NCBI GenBank assembly: GCA_012838715.1
Contig: DUOR01000452.1
Span: 1-6,147, forward strand
Direction: 5' to 3'
DNA length: 6,147 nt
Source of the DNA: Actinomycetales bacterium
GTDB taxonomy: Bacteria; Actinomycetota; Actinomycetes; Mycobacteriales; Mycobacteriaceae
Part shown: piece after piece, positions 6,021 to 6,147 of the stretch
Numbering within the stretch: the first letter of the stretch is position 1
Layout: each line of letters starts with the position of its first letter
The notes under the pieces: generated by a model
The model's database searches: none
Seen by the model: the letters and a program-made list of their open reading frames with translations, nothing else
Told to the model about the DNA's origin: nothing
Translations under genes and position numbers: made by a program

Positions 6021-6147
6021 GTGTTACCGTCACTGTCGACCCTCACCGCCTGGTCCGACTCCGAGTTCGCCAAGGGCACCTTCGGAACCCAGAACTTCGG
6101 CATCGAGGCTTCCAAGACCTCCGCCACCGCCGGTTTCTCCGATCACG
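6021..6147 (+). pseudogene. Start of a SipW-type exported protein, signal peptide missing or broken
   Basis: The frame from 6021 reads [20 protein letters not shown] and goes on FGTQNFGIEASKTSATAGFS to the right edge. The TLTAWSDSEFAKGTFGT block is the cleavage-region signature of actinobacterial proteins with the alternate (SipW/TasA/camelysin-like) signal peptide, processed by a SipW-type signal peptidase. Such proteins normally have about 25-30 residues of basic and hydrophobic leader before it. Here the only in-frame start is GTG 6021, ten codons before the Trp, and the frame upstream is not hydrophobic. An ATG at 5960 in another frame gives [10 protein letters not shown] and later GVTVTV just before the block, hinting at a frameshift. 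It may be a decayed gene, a sequencing frameshift, or a gene whose 5' end was deleted. The 3' part is outside the window. Confidence 0.5.

Overview
This 6.1 kb, GC-rich window looks like a Corynebacterium chromosome. The gene order (a catalase gene; divergently from it an ECF sigma factor gene; then asd and lysC on the other strand) matches the katA-sigC-asd-lysC neighbourhood of Corynebacterium glutamicum as I recall it. The LysC protein has the same length (421 aa) and nearly the same motifs as the C. glutamicum enzyme. I cannot name the species. No rRNA, tRNA, CRISPR array, prophage or transposase gene is visible.

Layout. 1-566 (minus): N-terminal 188 residues of a haem catalase, running off the left edge. 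567-1107: a 540-bp divergent intergenic region with the katA promoter, a long pyrimidine-rich stretch whose minus strand holds two canonical G-quadruplex patterns, a cluster of 24-bp-period repeats, and an apparently leaderless sigC promoter. 1108-1767 (plus): sigC. 1768-2454: a 690-bp gene-free stretch, the most unusual part of the window. It holds two near-identical 93-bp elements with terminal inverted repeats, a tandem repeat and long hairpin between them, another hairpin, a strong two-way terminator and a degenerate 27-bp repeat. 2455-3489 (minus): asd. 3675-4940 (minus): lysC, with a conserved internal start for the beta subunit. 5082-5927 (plus): a DMT-like membrane protein, divergent from lysC and apparently leaderless. 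6021-6147 (plus): the start of a SipW-type exported protein whose signal peptide is missing or broken.

Function. lysC and asd form the expected two-gene operon (lysC first), encoding the first two steps from aspartate to lysine, threonine, methionine and the cell-wall precursor diaminopimelate. The operon ends at the strong hairpin at 2320-2355. katA detoxifies hydrogen peroxide. SigC in C. glutamicum controls respiratory-chain genes, so this side of the window concerns oxygen and respiration. The membrane protein next to lysC has no assignable substrate.

The housekeeping genes are ordinary. The best leads for something undescribed are the 93-bp paired elements and the repeat-rich DNA between them, the repeat/G-quadruplex region between katA and sigC, and the disrupted start of the SipW-type gene.
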